From positions 26,889 to 90,888 of the forward strand of contig CACECO010000005.1 of assembly GCA_902558075.1 (NCBI GenBank): DNA of 64,000 nucleotides, given 5' to 3'. Made by a program: the position numbers and the translations under genes. Below are positions 10,013 to 19,755 of this stretch, piece after piece. Below the pieces are notes generated by a model. It saw nothing but the letters and a program-made list of their open reading frames with translations, did not search any database and had not been told where the DNA came from. This DNA comes from an uncultured Litorivicinus sp. (lineage in GTDB: Bacteria; Pseudomonadota; Gammaproteobacteria; Pseudomonadales; Litorivicinaceae). The stretch's first letter is position 1. Each line of letters starts with the position of its first letter.

Positions 10013-10926
10013 GGCGAAACCTCCGCATCAAGAAGGATTTGTTCAATCAACATCGGCATATCCATTCCCGAGGCACCTGCGGCTTTTGGTACCAATGAAT
10101 GACTTCCCATGCCGGGCACCGTGTTGCACTCGATCAAGAGTAAATGACCTGTTTCGTCCATCATGAAGTCCACACGACCCCAAGTCCGGCATCCGAGCGC
10201 ATCGAACGCTTCAAGCGCCAACTGCTGCGCTTCTGCCTCAAGCTCGGGACTTAAACCCGATGGAATCTGATATTCAGTGTCGTCGGCCTGATACTTCGCT
10301 CTATAGTCATAAAACTCTGAGTGTGGCTGAATTCCAATCACAGGAAGCGCCAAGCCTCGGACAATGCCTACAGTGATTTCCGGTCCCGGCAGCAAGGGTT
10401 CCACCAACACCCGCGTATCATGTTTAAGCGCATCGACGAGGGCTTCCTTTAATTGAACGCCACCGTGAACAACATGCGCACCAACTGATGAGCCCTCGTG
10501 CGCTGGCTTCACAAACAATTCAGGACCCAATCGCTTGATACAAATATCGGCTTGCTCAAGGTCATTCACCACAACCATCGGTGAAGTGGGTAGTCCGAGT
10601 GATTCCCACACTTGCTTAGTTCTTGGCTTATCCAAGGCGAGGGCTGAAGCACCGACACCTGAGCCCGTGAACGGAATACCCAGCGCACATAATAGTCCCT
10701 GTAACACGCCGTCTTCCCCAGGACGCCCGTGAACCAGATTGAAGACACGTGTTGGATTCGCAGCCATCAATGGTTCAACAAGTCCATCTTTGATATCGAG
10801 CTCAATCGGTGTGATACCCAATTCACGCATTGCGGCTGCCACGATTTTTTTTCCATCACGTGAAACATCCGCTTCGGATCCAAACCCACCGTAGAGAAGC
10901 ACAATCCGTTCACTGGCCCAGTTCAT
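10009..10926 (-). CDS. ddlB: D-alanine--D-alanine ligase
   Basis: Ddl joins two D-alanines for the MurF step, using an ATP-grasp fold. The 305-residue protein shows the N-terminal LLYGGFGSEADVS loop, HGRPGEDGVLQG, the ATP-grasp segment ELFVKPAHEGSSVG and the metal-binding end IECNTVPGM-SHSLVPKAA. Length is normal. Its ATG overlaps the murC stop by 4 bases. No murB lies between murC and ddlB, where some bacteria carry it, so UDP-MurNAc synthesis relies on a murB outside this window. Confidence 0.96.
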   Translation of the reverse strand: MNWASERIVLLYGGFGSEADVSRDGKKIVAAAMRELGITPIELDIKDGLVEPLMAANPTRVFNLVHGRPGEDGVLQGLLCALGIPFTGSGVGASALALDKPRTKQVWESLGLPTSPMVVVNDLEQADICIKRLGPELFVKPAHEGSSVGAHVVHGGVQLKEALVDALKHDTRVLVEPLLPGPEITVGIVRGLALPVIGIQPHSEFYDYRAKYQADDTEYQIPSGLSPELEAEAQQLALEAFDALGCRTWGRVDFMMDETGHLLLIECNTVPGMGSHSLVPKAAGASGMDMPMLIEQILLDAEVSP

Positions 10927-12326
10927 TGCTCACCTCCAAGGGTTGCAACCATTTGGGATGGCAATCGTCCAATCGAGCCGGCACCTTGCACCAACACAAC
11001 ATCGTTTGGTTCCACTAACGCACCCACGCGCTCAATGACCTGATCAAACTCGCCTTCAACATAGGGTCGGCACCGACCAAGCCGTCGAACACTCTGAGCG
11101 AGATCTTTCGATTCCGCACCAACAATGGGTGGTTCACCTGCGGGATACACCGGCATCAGTACTAGCTCATCCGCACGATTCAACACGGAGACAAAATCAT
11201 CGAATAAATCCTGGGTCCGGGAATAACGGTGTGGCTGAAACACACTGACTAAACGACGGCCGGGATAAGCACCCCGAACTGTATCGAAGGTCACGTCCAG
11301 TTCTTTCGGGTGATGACCGTAGTCGTCAATGACTGGAATTTGCTGCCCGCACTTTTGGATGAAGCCCGTCAGTTGGAAGCGACGACCAACTCCCTGGAAT
11401 TCACTCAATGCTCTGACCAAAGATTCATCATTCACACCAAGATGATCAGACAACGCGACGACGGCAAGCGCGTTTAATACGTTGTGACGACCGGGCATTG
11501 AAAGCGTCACTTTGAGATTGTTGTCATCCGGACGCACCACTTCGAAGTGAGTTGTTAAACCGTCTGTAGTGATATCAATGGCACGATAATCCGCATCTGA
11601 TTCAATGCCAAATGTCAGAAACATTCGACCAACATTGGGCAGTAACTCAGTCACCACATCGTCATCAGCATTCGCTATCACCAGACCGTAAAATGGCAGG
11701 TTCTGCAAAAACTGCACAAACGTTTGTTTAAGTCGTCCGAAGTCGCCGCCATAGGTTGACATATGATCAGCATCAATATTCGTCACAATCGCGATCATTG
11801 GCTTTAAAACCAAGAATGATGCATCACTCTCATCAGCCTCAGCCACCATGTATTCGCTGGCACCTAAACTTGCATTGGTATCTGCTTGATTGAGTTTTCC
11901 GCCAATAATGTAAGTCGGATCCAACCCGCCTTCAGCAAGCACAGAAGCCGCCAATGATGTGGTCGTTGTCTTACCGTGCGTTCCGGAAATGGCAATGCCA
12001 TGTTTAAATCGCATCAGTTCAGCAAGCATCTGTGCTCTCGGAATAACAGGGATTCTCGCAGCTAAGGCGCTCGCAACTTCTGGATTCGTGCGGTCAATTG
12101 CACTTGATACGACCACCACCTCTGAGCCCTCAATATTGGACTCGCGATGGCCGATATGAATTGTTGCACCCAAACGCGCAAGTCGCTCAGTGGCTGGCCC
12201 TTCTCGTAAATCTGAACCTGATACAACGTATCCTTGGTTCAAAAGGACTTCTGCGATTCCGCTCATGCCAATTCCGCCAATTCCAACGAAATGCATGCAC
12301 TGAATTTGGCCCATCCGATTAACCAT
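10923..12326 (-). CDS. murC: UDP-N-acetylmuramate--L-alanine ligase
   Basis: MurC adds L-alanine to UDP-MurNAc. The longest frame reaches far into murG, but the start is set at ATG 12326 (M-V-N-R-M-G-Q-I-Q-C), which has AGGTGG upstream and overlaps the murG stop by 8 bases. This gives 467 residues. Features are the Rossmann-like GIGGIG at 15-20, the ATP loop GTHGKT at 115-120 and the C-terminal domain with DDYGHHPKE and FQPHRYSRT. A second ATG at 12314 is possible but has a weaker ribosome-binding site. Confidence 0.96.
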   Translation of the reverse strand: MVNRMGQIQCMHFVGIGGIGMSGIAEVLLNQGYVVSGSDLREGPATERLARLGATIHIGHRESNIEGSEVVVVSSAIDRTNPEVASALAARIPVIPRAQMLAELMRFKHGIAISGTHGKTTTTSLAASVLAEGGLDPTYIIGGKLNQADTNASLGASEYMVAEADESDASFLVLKPMIAIVTNIDADHMSTYGGDFGRLKQTFVQFLQNLPFYGLVIANADDDVVTELLPNVGRMFLTFGIESDADYRAIDITTDGLTTHFEVVRPDDNNLKVTLSMPGRHNVLNALAVVALSDHLGVNDESLVRALSEFQGVGRRFQLTGFIQKCGQQIPVIDDYGHHPKELDVTFDTVRGAYPGRRLVSVFQPHRYSRTQDLFDDFVSVLNRADELVLMPVYPAGEPPIVGAESKDLAQSVRRLGRCRPYVEGEFDQVIERVGALVEPNDVVLVQGAGSIGRLPSQMVATLGGEQ

Positions 12327-13386
12327 AAGCCACCTGCATGACACAATCGGCGACCTGTTTTGTGGCTTCAGGTTTTGCAACAGTGCGCGCAGCATGCGCC
12401 ATCTGTGTAAGATTGTCGGGGGCAGCAAGAATATCAGAGAGTTTGGCAACAAAGATGTCGAGATCTTTTTCTTGGACCACAACTGCAGCACCTGCATTTA
12501 GCAATTGCTGACCATTTTTCGTTTGGTGATCATCCACGGCGTATGGGAATGGAATGAGTACCGATGGCATTGCAGCACCTGCTAATTCAGACACTGTTAG
12601 AGCCCCGGCCCGACAAACGACGATATCTGCGTCTCGGTAAGCTTCATCCATCCGGCTTATAAATGCGACAACAGTGGCGTCAAGATCAAGTGCTTGATAC
12701 TGCTCACTCACGTCCTGCTGTCCTGAAACACCCGACTGGTGAGTCACCTCAATTCCGAACTGGCTCGCTACGGCTTGAAGCTTGTCGGGTAATTGCTCAT
12801 TCAGGAATTTTGCACCCTGTGATCCACCGATCACCAAGAGACGAGTGGTTTCACCAGGTTGACGTTCCTCGGCAATCCGCTGACGACCCACCGAATCGAT
12901 TTCCGGGCGAATTGGATTGCCGACACACTCAGCCCCCTGAATGACATCTGGAAATGCGGTTAACACCTTGGTTGCGAATTTAGCCAAATATTGATTCGTC
13001 ATCCCAGCTACAGCGTTCTGTTCATGGATGACAACGGGAACCTTCATTATCTTCGCAGCGATCCCACCTGGACCTGCCGGATAGCCACCAAAGCCAACAC
13101 ATACCGATGGTTTGAGGCGTATCATGAGAATTAGAGCTTGAATTAGCGAAATGCCAAGTCGTATTGGACCTGTAACTCGCTGCAGTCCGTGTTTGCCGCG
13201 AAGTCCACGAACCACGAGGTAATGAATCGGTATTTGTTTTTCGGGGACCAGTTGTCCCTCGAGACCGTATTTTGACCCAATCCAATGGACCGTTTCACCA
13301 CGCTTGATGAGTTCTTCAGCCACAGCCAACCCTGGGAAAATATGCCCACCTGTGCCTCCGGCCATGACACATATTGGTTGTTTCAT
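12319..13386 (-). CDS. murG: Undecaprenyl-PP-MurNAc-pentapeptide GlcNAc transferase MurG
   Basis: MurG is the membrane-associated glycosyltransferase that turns lipid I into lipid II. The 355-residue protein carries the family G-loops, MAGGTGGHIFPG at 8-19 and GGSQGAKFLNE, and the donor-binding region with VVCRAGALTVSELA. Length is standard. It overlaps ftsW by ATGA upstream and murC downstream, so lipid II synthesis and flipping genes are translated as a coupled set. Confidence 0.97.
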   Translation of the reverse strand: MKQPICVMAGGTGGHIFPGLAVAEELIKRGETVHWIGSKYGLEGQLVPEKQIPIHYLVVRGLRGKHGLQRVTGPIRLGISLIQALILMIRLKPSVCVGFGGYPAGPGGIAAKIMKVPVVIHEQNAVAGMTNQYLAKFATKVLTAFPDVIQGAECVGNPIRPEIDSVGRQRIAEERQPGETTRLLVIGGSQGAKFLNEQLPDKLQAVASQFGIEVTHQSGVSGQQDVSEQYQALDLDATVVAFISRMDEAYRDADIVVCRAGALTVSELAGAAMPSVLIPFPYAVDDHQTKNGQQLLNAGAAVVVQEKDLDIFVAKLSDILAAPDNLTQMAHAARTVAKPEATKQVADCVMQVAYG

Positions 13387-14528
13387 GACCGTCCTCCAAG
13401 CAGATTATCAGCACTAATTCTCGCAATCACACCAAGGCTGACCGCAGTCACGACCAGTGAGCTGCCGCCATAGCTCAATAACGGAAGAGTTAAACCGGTG
13501 GTTGGCGCCAAGCCAACGTTGACCCCGAGATTAATCAGTATTTGGAGAGCGATGAGAAGAACTAATCCATAGGTGAAATAGGCAGCAAATGGGCGATCAC
13601 CCAATTCCGCTCGTCGCCCGATCAGAAGACCACGCCAGATCAAATATGTCATCACAGCAACCGTACTCAGAGCTCCAACAAGCCCAAGCTCTTCAGCTAG
13701 GATCGCGAAGACAAAGTCGGTATGCGCCTCTGGCAGGTAAAAGAGCTTTTGAACTGAATTACCGAGACCCATCCCAAACAGTTCTCCTCGACCAAATGCG
13801 AGAAGAGCTTGAGTCAGCTGGTAACCAGCGCCGTATCGATCGGCCCAGGGGTTGAAAATGGTTTCAATTCTCTCGAATCGATAGGGCTCAATCACTGCCA
13901 AAAAGACCAGACCGAGCACAAGTGCTGAGCCAAAAACAAGATATTGGGTAAATGGCACGCCAGCGAGCAGTAACACCCCCATCACGGCACCACTTAACAC
14001 TAACAGAGTTCCGTAATCCGGTTCCATCAACAGAAGAACCGCAATTAGCCCAACCACAGCCATCGGCTTCACAAATCCACTGAATTGCCGACGCACTTCC
14101 TCAAGCCGACGAACGAGGTAGGAAGCCAAGAACAACATCATCGTAAATTTGACAAACTCCGATGGTTGTAGATTGAAAAAGCCAAGATCTAACCATCGCG
14201 TCGCACCCTTCACCGTTAGGCCGACACCTGGAATCAAAATAATGGCGAGAAGGATCATCGATAGCAGTAGAAAATGCGTGGCATAGTGGTACCACCATCG
14301 AGTCGGGATCAAATAAGCAACGACACTGCCGGCCGATGCAATCGCAAGAAATAACCCGTGCTTCACCGCAAAACTGAATGGCTGGCCATGCCGATCTGAG
14401 GCAACCTCAATTGAACTCGACGCAACCAACAGCAACCCAAGACACGCGAGTGCGCATGCCGCGAGAACAAAATGAATATCCGGCAGTCCCAAGGGCACGA
14501 AATCAGACCGGCGAATCTCACACTTCAC
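13383..14528 (-). CDS. ftsW: Peptidoglycan glycosyltransferase FtsW, GTG start
   Basis: FtsW is the SEDS-family polymerase of septal peptidoglycan and acts with FtsI. The start is placed at GTG 14528 (M-K-C-E-I-R-R-S-D-F) rather than the outermost candidate at 14591, because a GGAGG sits 6 bases before it and the overlap with murD shrinks from 74 to 11 bases. The product has 381 residues with about ten hydrophobic segments. Conserved SEDS sequences are visible: HTDFVFAILAEELG, GLTLPLLSYGGSS and, earlier, NPWADRYGAGYQLTQ. Confidence 0.95.
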   Translation of the reverse strand: MKCEIRRSDFVPLGLPDIHFVLAACALACLGLLLVASSSIEVASDRHGQPFSFAVKHGLFLAIASAGSVVAYLIPTRWWYHYATHFLLLSMILLAIILIPGVGLTVKGATRWLDLGFFNLQPSEFVKFTMMLFLASYLVRRLEEVRRQFSGFVKPMAVVGLIAVLLLMEPDYGTLLVLSGAVMGVLLLAGVPFTQYLVFGSALVLGLVFLAVIEPYRFERIETIFNPWADRYGAGYQLTQALLAFGRGELFGMGLGNSVQKLFYLPEAHTDFVFAILAEELGLVGALSTVAVMTYLIWRGLLIGRRAELGDRPFAAYFTYGLVLLIALQILINLGVNVGLAPTTGLTLPLLSYGGSSLVVTAVSLGVIARISADNLLGGRS

Positions 14529-15858
14529 GGTGCGCCTCCACCAACGTCTCAAAGTAGTCGCCACGCGCTTGGTAATTCTGAAATTGATCAAAGCTTGCGC
14601 AAGCCGGACTCAACAGCACAACATCACCTGCAACAGCCTGTTGGACAGCCAAAGCGAATGCCTCATCCAGAGTTTCTACTGCAGTGGCCTGATCTCCCAA
14701 TACATCAAGAAACCGGTGCCTATCTCGTCCAAAAGCAAATATGTGATGACAATGGACACGAACCGTTTTTACCCAGGCAGTGAGATCGGCATCTTTGCTT
14801 TCACCGCCGGCAAGCAAATACAAATGACCGTCTGCTTCAATACTCGACACCGCGGTTGCAGAGGCTCCAACATTGGTGCCTTTGGAATCATTGATGAATC
14901 GAACACCATTGACTGGGACACGCTCATCCATACGATGTCGTAAGCCGGTGTGTTCACGTAGGGCAGCGACAGCAATCGCCTTATCGATACCGATGAGATG
15001 ACAAATTCCAAAAGCAGCCATCGCATTTTGGATCATATAGCGACCAGACATCGGTAAATCGGAAACCGCCATCCATGGATCAGCACCTAGAGAGATCCAT
15101 TCGTCTCCGTCAACCACCATCACTCCAAACTGACGAAAATCGGGATGCTGTAGCGCAAATTTAATCGTCGGCGTCTGATCCGGAACCAAGGGTTGGGACA
15201 ATGGATCATCCGAGTTGACAACGATGGCACCAACACCCTCGAAAATTCGATGTTTTGCTTGATGATAAGCAATCATTGAACCGTGCCAATCCAAATGATC
15301 AGGAGACATATTCAGACAAGTCGCAACCGTCGCTTTTAGGCGCCGCGTGCGTTCAAGTTGGAAGCTCGATAGCTCAAGTACAGCAAACGACTCATCTCTG
15401 CGCTTTGCCAATAAGTCGAGTGCTTGCGGGCCAAGATTGCCTCCGACTAACACATGTCTTCCGTCAGCCTTCATGATTTCCGCAACCAATGAAGTCACTG
15501 TCGACTTGGCGTTCGAACCGGTGATTGCGATGAGCGGTTGATTTTCAGGCCAAGCGCGTCTGAATATCTGAATATCACTGATTAAGCGCGCGGAAGTTTG
15601 ATCCAAGCCGTCGGTCGTTGGCGGAACACCCGGACTCACAACAATCTCTTCAAACCGATCTAGATAATTAGTCGTTAGCGGTCCAAAATAAGTTGCAACA
15701 CCAGGAAACTGTGCATTAAATTCTTGTTCCAACGCATCGAATTGCCGAGTATCGGCAATCTCAAAATGAACTCCTAACTCTTGAAAATGCCGCGCAACAG
15801 CCCGGCCAGTCGGTCCGGCACCGACAATGAGGCGTTTGCTACTCGCGATTAAAGACAT
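14518..15858 (-). CDS. murD: UDP-N-acetylmuramoylalanine--D-glutamate ligase
   Basis: MurD adds D-glutamate. The 446-residue protein has an N-terminal Rossmann-like domain (IVGAGPTGRAVA), an ATP loop at 114-120 and the C-terminal NDSKGTNVGA and LLSPACASFDQF motifs. The loop reads GSNAKST, with alanine where E. coli has glycine; I recall the same variant in Pseudomonas MurD, so this is probably a lineage feature and not damage. It lies 3 bases after mraY and overlaps ftsW. Confidence 0.96.
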   Translation of the reverse strand: MSLIASSKRLIVGAGPTGRAVARHFQELGVHFEIADTRQFDALEQEFNAQFPGVATYFGPLTTNYLDRFEEIVVSPGVPPTTDGLDQTSARLISDIQIFRRAWPENQPLIAITGSNAKSTVTSLVAEIMKADGRHVLVGGNLGPQALDLLAKRRDESFAVLELSSFQLERTRRLKATVATCLNMSPDHLDWHGSMIAYHQAKHRIFEGVGAIVVNSDDPLSQPLVPDQTPTIKFALQHPDFRQFGVMVVDGDEWISLGADPWMAVSDLPMSGRYMIQNAMAAFGICHLIGIDKAIAVAALREHTGLRHRMDERVPVNGVRFINDSKGTNVGASATAVSSIEADGHLYLLAGGESKDADLTAWVKTVRVHCHHIFAFGRDRHRFLDVLGDQATAVETLDEAFALAVQQAVAGDVVLLSPACASFDQFQNYQARGDYFETLVEAHREV

Positions 15859-15861
15859 TGA

Positions 15862-16944
15862 TTACCTCAATTTCAAGGTGGCAAGACCCACCAGAACCAA
15901 CATCACGGAAATAATCCAGAACCGCACAATCACACGAGGTTCAGGCCATCCCTTTAATTCAAAATGATGGTGAATTGGAGCCATTCGGAAGAGGCGTTTG
16001 CCAGTGAGTCGGAAACTTGCAACCTGTAGCATCACCGACACCGTTTCGAGTACGAAAATTCCGCCCATAATGAAGAGCACCAGCTCTTGACGGACCATCA
16101 CTGCCACGACACCAAGCGCTGCGCCAAGTGACAATGCCCCCACATCACCCATGAACACCTGAGCGGGATAGGTGTTAAACCAGAGAAATCCTAACCCGGC
16201 GCCGACCATCGCGCCAAGGAAGACGACCAGCTCTCCGGTACCGGGGATAAATGGGATGAAAAGATACTGAGAAAAAATCGCATTACCGGTCAGATAAGCG
16301 AAAACACCAAGAGCTCCGGCAACCAATACAGTCGGTAGAATCGCCAGACCATCCAGACCATCAGTGAGATTGACAGCGTTGGATGTTCCCACAATTACAA
16401 AATAAGTGAAGATTATGTAACCGAAGCCAAGAGGGATCAAAAAATCCTTGAAAAAAGGTACAAGAAGCGTGGTCTCAGCCGGGGTTTTTGCGATTTGATA
16501 GAGAGCGATGGCTGCAACTAGCCCCACAATCGATTGCCCGAGATATTTCGATTTAGCTGAGAGCCCTTTGGAGTTCCCCAAAACAACTTTTTTCCAATCA
16601 TCAACCCAACCGATGACGCCGAATCCCAACATAACAAGAAGAGCAATCCACACATACATATTGGTTAAATCACCCCATAGAAGCGTTGAGGCGGTGATAC
16701 AAACGAGAATTAATACTCCCCCCATTGTGGGAGTCCCCTGTTTCGAGAAATGCGTTTCAGGTCCATCACGTCGAACCGACTGTGCGATTTGGCGGGTTTC
16801 TAGTGAGCGGATTACCCAGGGACCGACAAATAGCGCGGTTATCAATGCCGTCAAAACACCTAAAATTGAACGAAGGGTCAAATACTGGAAAACGGCAAAA
16901 CCCGGCTCAAATGTGCTGAGATAGTTGGCTAACCAAAGCAACAC
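15862..16944 (-). CDS. mraY: Phospho-MurNAc-pentapeptide transferase MraY
   Basis: MraY transfers phospho-MurNAc-pentapeptide to undecaprenyl phosphate, making lipid I in the inner membrane. The 360-residue protein has about ten membrane segments. Family motifs are [10 protein letters not shown], the acidic GWVDDWKK and [10 protein letters not shown] loops with catalytic aspartates, VFMGDVGAL and the cytoplasmic [14 protein letters not shown]. Length matches E. coli exactly. It lies 2 bases downstream of murF. Confidence 0.98.
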   Translation of the reverse strand: MLLWLANYLSTFEPGFAVFQYLTLRSILGVLTALITALFVGPWVIRSLETRQIAQSVRRDGPETHFSKQGTPTMGGVLILVCITASTLLWGDLTNMYVWIALLVMLGFGVIGWVDDWKKVVLGNSKGLSAKSKYLGQSIVGLVAAIALYQIAKTPAETTLLVPFFKDFLIPLGFGYIIFTYFVIVGTSNAVNLTDGLDGLAILPTVLVAGALGVFAYLTGNAIFSQYLFIPFIPGTGELVVFLGAMVGAGLGFLWFNTYPAQVFMGDVGALSLGAALGVVAVMVRQELVLFIMGGIFVLETVSVMLQVASFRLTGKRLFRMAPIHHHFELKGWPEPRVIVRFWIISVMLVLVGLATLKLR

Positions 16945-16946
16945 AG

Positions 16947-18290
16947 CTACTGCCCTCCCTGTTGCAGTTTGAGTGTGTCAATCACTCGGTCCATATGCGC
17001 CGATCTTGATCCCTTCACCAGAATCACATCCGCGTCTCGAGCACTTTCAATCAACGAAGCGCTGACCTCATCGTGCGTTGGGAGATACTGTGCGTTCTCG
17101 CCATAGCCCTCAGCAATTGGATTCGCGGTACCCGTTGCAATCAGTCGATCAATCCCTTTTGATTTGGCATACACACCAAGCGCATGCATTTCCTGTTCGG
17201 CTAAATCACCAAGCTCACTCAAACCACCCATTGTCAAAATACGAAACCCAGAACGAGTCGCCAGCCAGTCAATTGCCGCCCTAACAGCTTGTGGACTCGC
17301 GTTGTAGGTATCGTCGATCAATAGAGTTTTTCCCATTTGGATCGGCGTCATGCGTCCCGGCTCAATGGATGCTGCTTCAAGGCCCTGAATGATCGCTTGA
17401 TCAGTTGCACCGGCAGCGATTGCCATTGCAGACGCAAGTGCTGCGTTTTCCATAAAGTGGAGACCAAGTGTCGGTAATGACGCGTTGATCTCCCGATCGG
17501 CATAAACTATCTGCACTCTTTGATCAGAAACTTGAGACCAGATCAGATCTGCATTCGTTCGTCCGACACTGATGATGTGACGAGAACCAGCCCTCTTCAC
17601 CCATTCCCGGAATGCAGGCTCGTCGCGATTAAGGATGATTGTTCCGTCGATTGCAGTGTGATCAATGATTTCACCTTTGCCTCGAATCACACCGTCTAGT
17701 GATCCAAAACCCTCAAGGTGAGCAGCACGAGCATTCAGAACCGCTGAGATTTGGGGCTGAACAATCGATGCCAGATGATCAATCTCACCGATCGCGGATG
17801 CCCCAAGTTCAAATAAAGCGAAGCGGTGGTGGGGGCGAAGACGTGCCATTGTCAGTGGCACACCCAAGTGATTATTCAAATTCCCTTGAGTCACGAGTAT
17901 CGATTCCGAGCTTGATGCTCTGACCATTTCAGCGAGTATTGACGCCAAAAATCCGCGCGTACTGGTCTTCCCCTGGCTCCCGGTTAGGGCGAACACTTCA
18001 CCCACAAATGAATCACGGATTGCGCGTGCGATATCACTCATCGCGCACTCGGTGTCTTTAACGAAAATTGTTGGCAGTGTTTTTATTGGCTTTGATACGA
18101 GCGCCGCAGATGCGCCACTTTGAGCCGCATTATCAATGAAATCATGGCCGTCACGCTCGGTCACTAAAGCAACAAATAAATCCCCTTTTGTCACCTTTCG
18201 GCTATCGATTGCCAATCCAGAGATCATCGGATTCCCCTCGACAGTTCCACTGACAACGGACGCGATATCACTCAATGGACTAGGAAGCAT
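16947..18290 (-). CDS. murF: UDP-MurNAc-tripeptide--D-alanyl-D-alanine ligase
   Basis: MurF attaches D-Ala-D-Ala and completes the UDP-MurNAc-pentapeptide. The 447-residue protein has the ATP loop GSQGKTS at 104-110, the N-terminal [15 protein letters not shown] segment that binds the UDP substrate and the C-terminal [14 protein letters not shown] motif. The ATG lies inside the end of murE (11-base overlap) with GAGG upstream. Confidence 0.97.
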   Translation of the reverse strand: MLPSPLSDIASVVSGTVEGNPMISGLAIDSRKVTKGDLFVALVTERDGHDFIDNAAQSGASAALVSKPIKTLPTIFVKDTECAMSDIARAIRDSFVGEVFALTGSQGKTSTRGFLASILAEMVRASSSESILVTQGNLNNHLGVPLTMARLRPHHRFALFELGASAIGEIDHLASIVQPQISAVLNARAAHLEGFGSLDGVIRGKGEIIDHTAIDGTIILNRDEPAFREWVKRAGSRHIISVGRTNADLIWSQVSDQRVQIVYADREINASLPTLGLHFMENAALASAMAIAAGATDQAIIQGLEAASIEPGRMTPIQMGKTLLIDDTYNASPQAVRAAIDWLATRSGFRILTMGGLSELGDLAEQEMHALGVYAKSKGIDRLIATGTANPIAEGYGENAQYLPTHDEVSASLIESARDADVILVKGSRSAHMDRVIDTLKLQQGGQ

Positions 18291-19755
18291 GCTGGGCCTC
18301 TGAGTTCATCAAGCCGATTAATCGCGCAACCTCAGCCCGGTCGGAGTAGACCGCTGTCGTTTGCCCGATAGTCTGGGTATTTTCATGACCTTTACCAGCA
18401 AGCAATACCCAATCATCGGTAGCCGCATTTTCAACTACAAATCGAATTGCTTGCGCTCGATCCGGCTCCTCTAAAACCGGCGCTTTCGTCATGCCTGATC
18501 GAATGTCGTCAATAATCTTTTGAGGTGACTCAGAGCGAGGATTATCCGAAGTCAAAACAACATGATCCGACCATTCTGATGCTACACGACCCATCAATGG
18601 TCGCTTCCCAATATCCCGATCGCCTCCACAACCAAAGACTGACCAGACCTCGCCGTCACATTGGGTCTGGCAAGTCCTAATAGCATTCTCAAGGGCGTCA
18701 GGTGTATGCGCGTAATCGACTACAACAGTGGCGAAGTGTGGCGCGCTAAAACACTCCATTCGCCCAGGGGCTGCCTGTAATTTTGAAATGAGCGCCAGTA
18801 CTTGCTCGATATCTTCCGGGAATAATGTGGTGATCGTAGCAATCGCAGCCATCATGTTTGATGCATTAAAGGCGCCTAGCAAACTCGTCTTTAATTTATA
18901 ACCAACCCCATTGATCGATACGTGGATTCTTGATCCATGAGCAATGGGCTGAATTGCCTGTATATCGACATGCGCTGCGCCATATCCATATTTGGTGATA
19001 GTTGCAGGTTGAGAATGTTCTGACATTGTGCGACAAAAGGCATCGTCAACGTTGAAGACAGCCGCCTGTAAATCGAAATCTCGAAACAGACGCGCCTTCG
19101 CGTCGCCATAGGCCGTCATTGTTTGGTGATAATCCAAGTGGTCGCGCGTGAGGTTAGTCATAACACCAACAGTGAAAGGAATACCATCCGCACGTCCCTG
19201 ATCTAGTGCGTGCGATGATACTTCCATCGCAACGAAGTTCACGCCTTTGTCACGAAGTTCTGCAAATATCAAAGCGAGCATGATCGCGTCTGGCGTCGTT
19301 CGGTCTGACTCACTGATCTTTTCTGCGCCAACCGAGACACCCAAAGTTCCAATTTGCGCCGCCTTCAGACCAAGATGATCCGCCAGTTGCGCAATGAAGT
19401 GAACAGTCGTCGTTTTTCCATTGGTGCCCGTCACTCCCACAATGCACATCCCTGAGCAAGGGTTTCCATAAAATGCATGTGCAATGCGTCCAATCTGACG
19501 CTTCAATCCAGGTATATGCAAAACTGGGATCATGTTGGGAACTGGTCCATCCCAACCATCATAGATTACTGCCGATGCACCAGCTGTGATTGCAGCGTCA
19601 ATGTAATCCATCCCATGCCCAGCCGAGCCCTGCGTCGCGACAAAAAGTGTTCCATCGACAACTTGGCGTGAATCAAGAGTGAGCCCTGCCACATCAACAC
19701 CTGACGCTCTATCATCATCAAGACCGATCTCTGCGAGCAAACGATCTAAACGCAT
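18280..19755 (-). CDS. murE: UDP-MurNAc-L-Ala-D-Glu:meso-diaminopimelate ligase
   Basis: MurE adds the third amino acid of the stem peptide. The 491-residue protein has the N-terminal LDSRQV UDP-binding region, the ATP loop GTNGKTT at 110-116 and the substrate-selecting motif DNPRSE. DNPR is diagnostic of meso-diaminopimelate rather than lysine, which tells us the peptidoglycan type of this organism. It starts in a TGATG overlap with ftsI. Confidence 0.97.
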   Translation of the reverse strand: MRLDRLLAEIGLDDDRASGVDVAGLTLDSRQVVDGTLFVATQGSAGHGMDYIDAAITAGASAVIYDGWDGPVPNMIPVLHIPGLKRQIGRIAHAFYGNPCSGMCIVGVTGTNGKTTTVHFIAQLADHLGLKAAQIGTLGVSVGAEKISESDRTTPDAIMLALIFAELRDKGVNFVAMEVSSHALDQGRADGIPFTVGVMTNLTRDHLDYHQTMTAYGDAKARLFRDFDLQAAVFNVDDAFCRTMSEHSQPATITKYGYGAAHVDIQAIQPIAHGSRIHVSINGVGYKLKTSLLGAFNASNMMAAIATITTLFPEDIEQVLALISKLQAAPGRMECFSAPHFATVVVDYAHTPDALENAIRTCQTQCDGEVWSVFGCGGDRDIGKRPLMGRVASEWSDHVVLTSDNPRSESPQKIIDDIRSGMTKAPVLEEPDRAQAIRFVVENAATDDWVLLAGKGHENTQTIGQTTAVYSDRAEVARLIGLMNSEAQHAS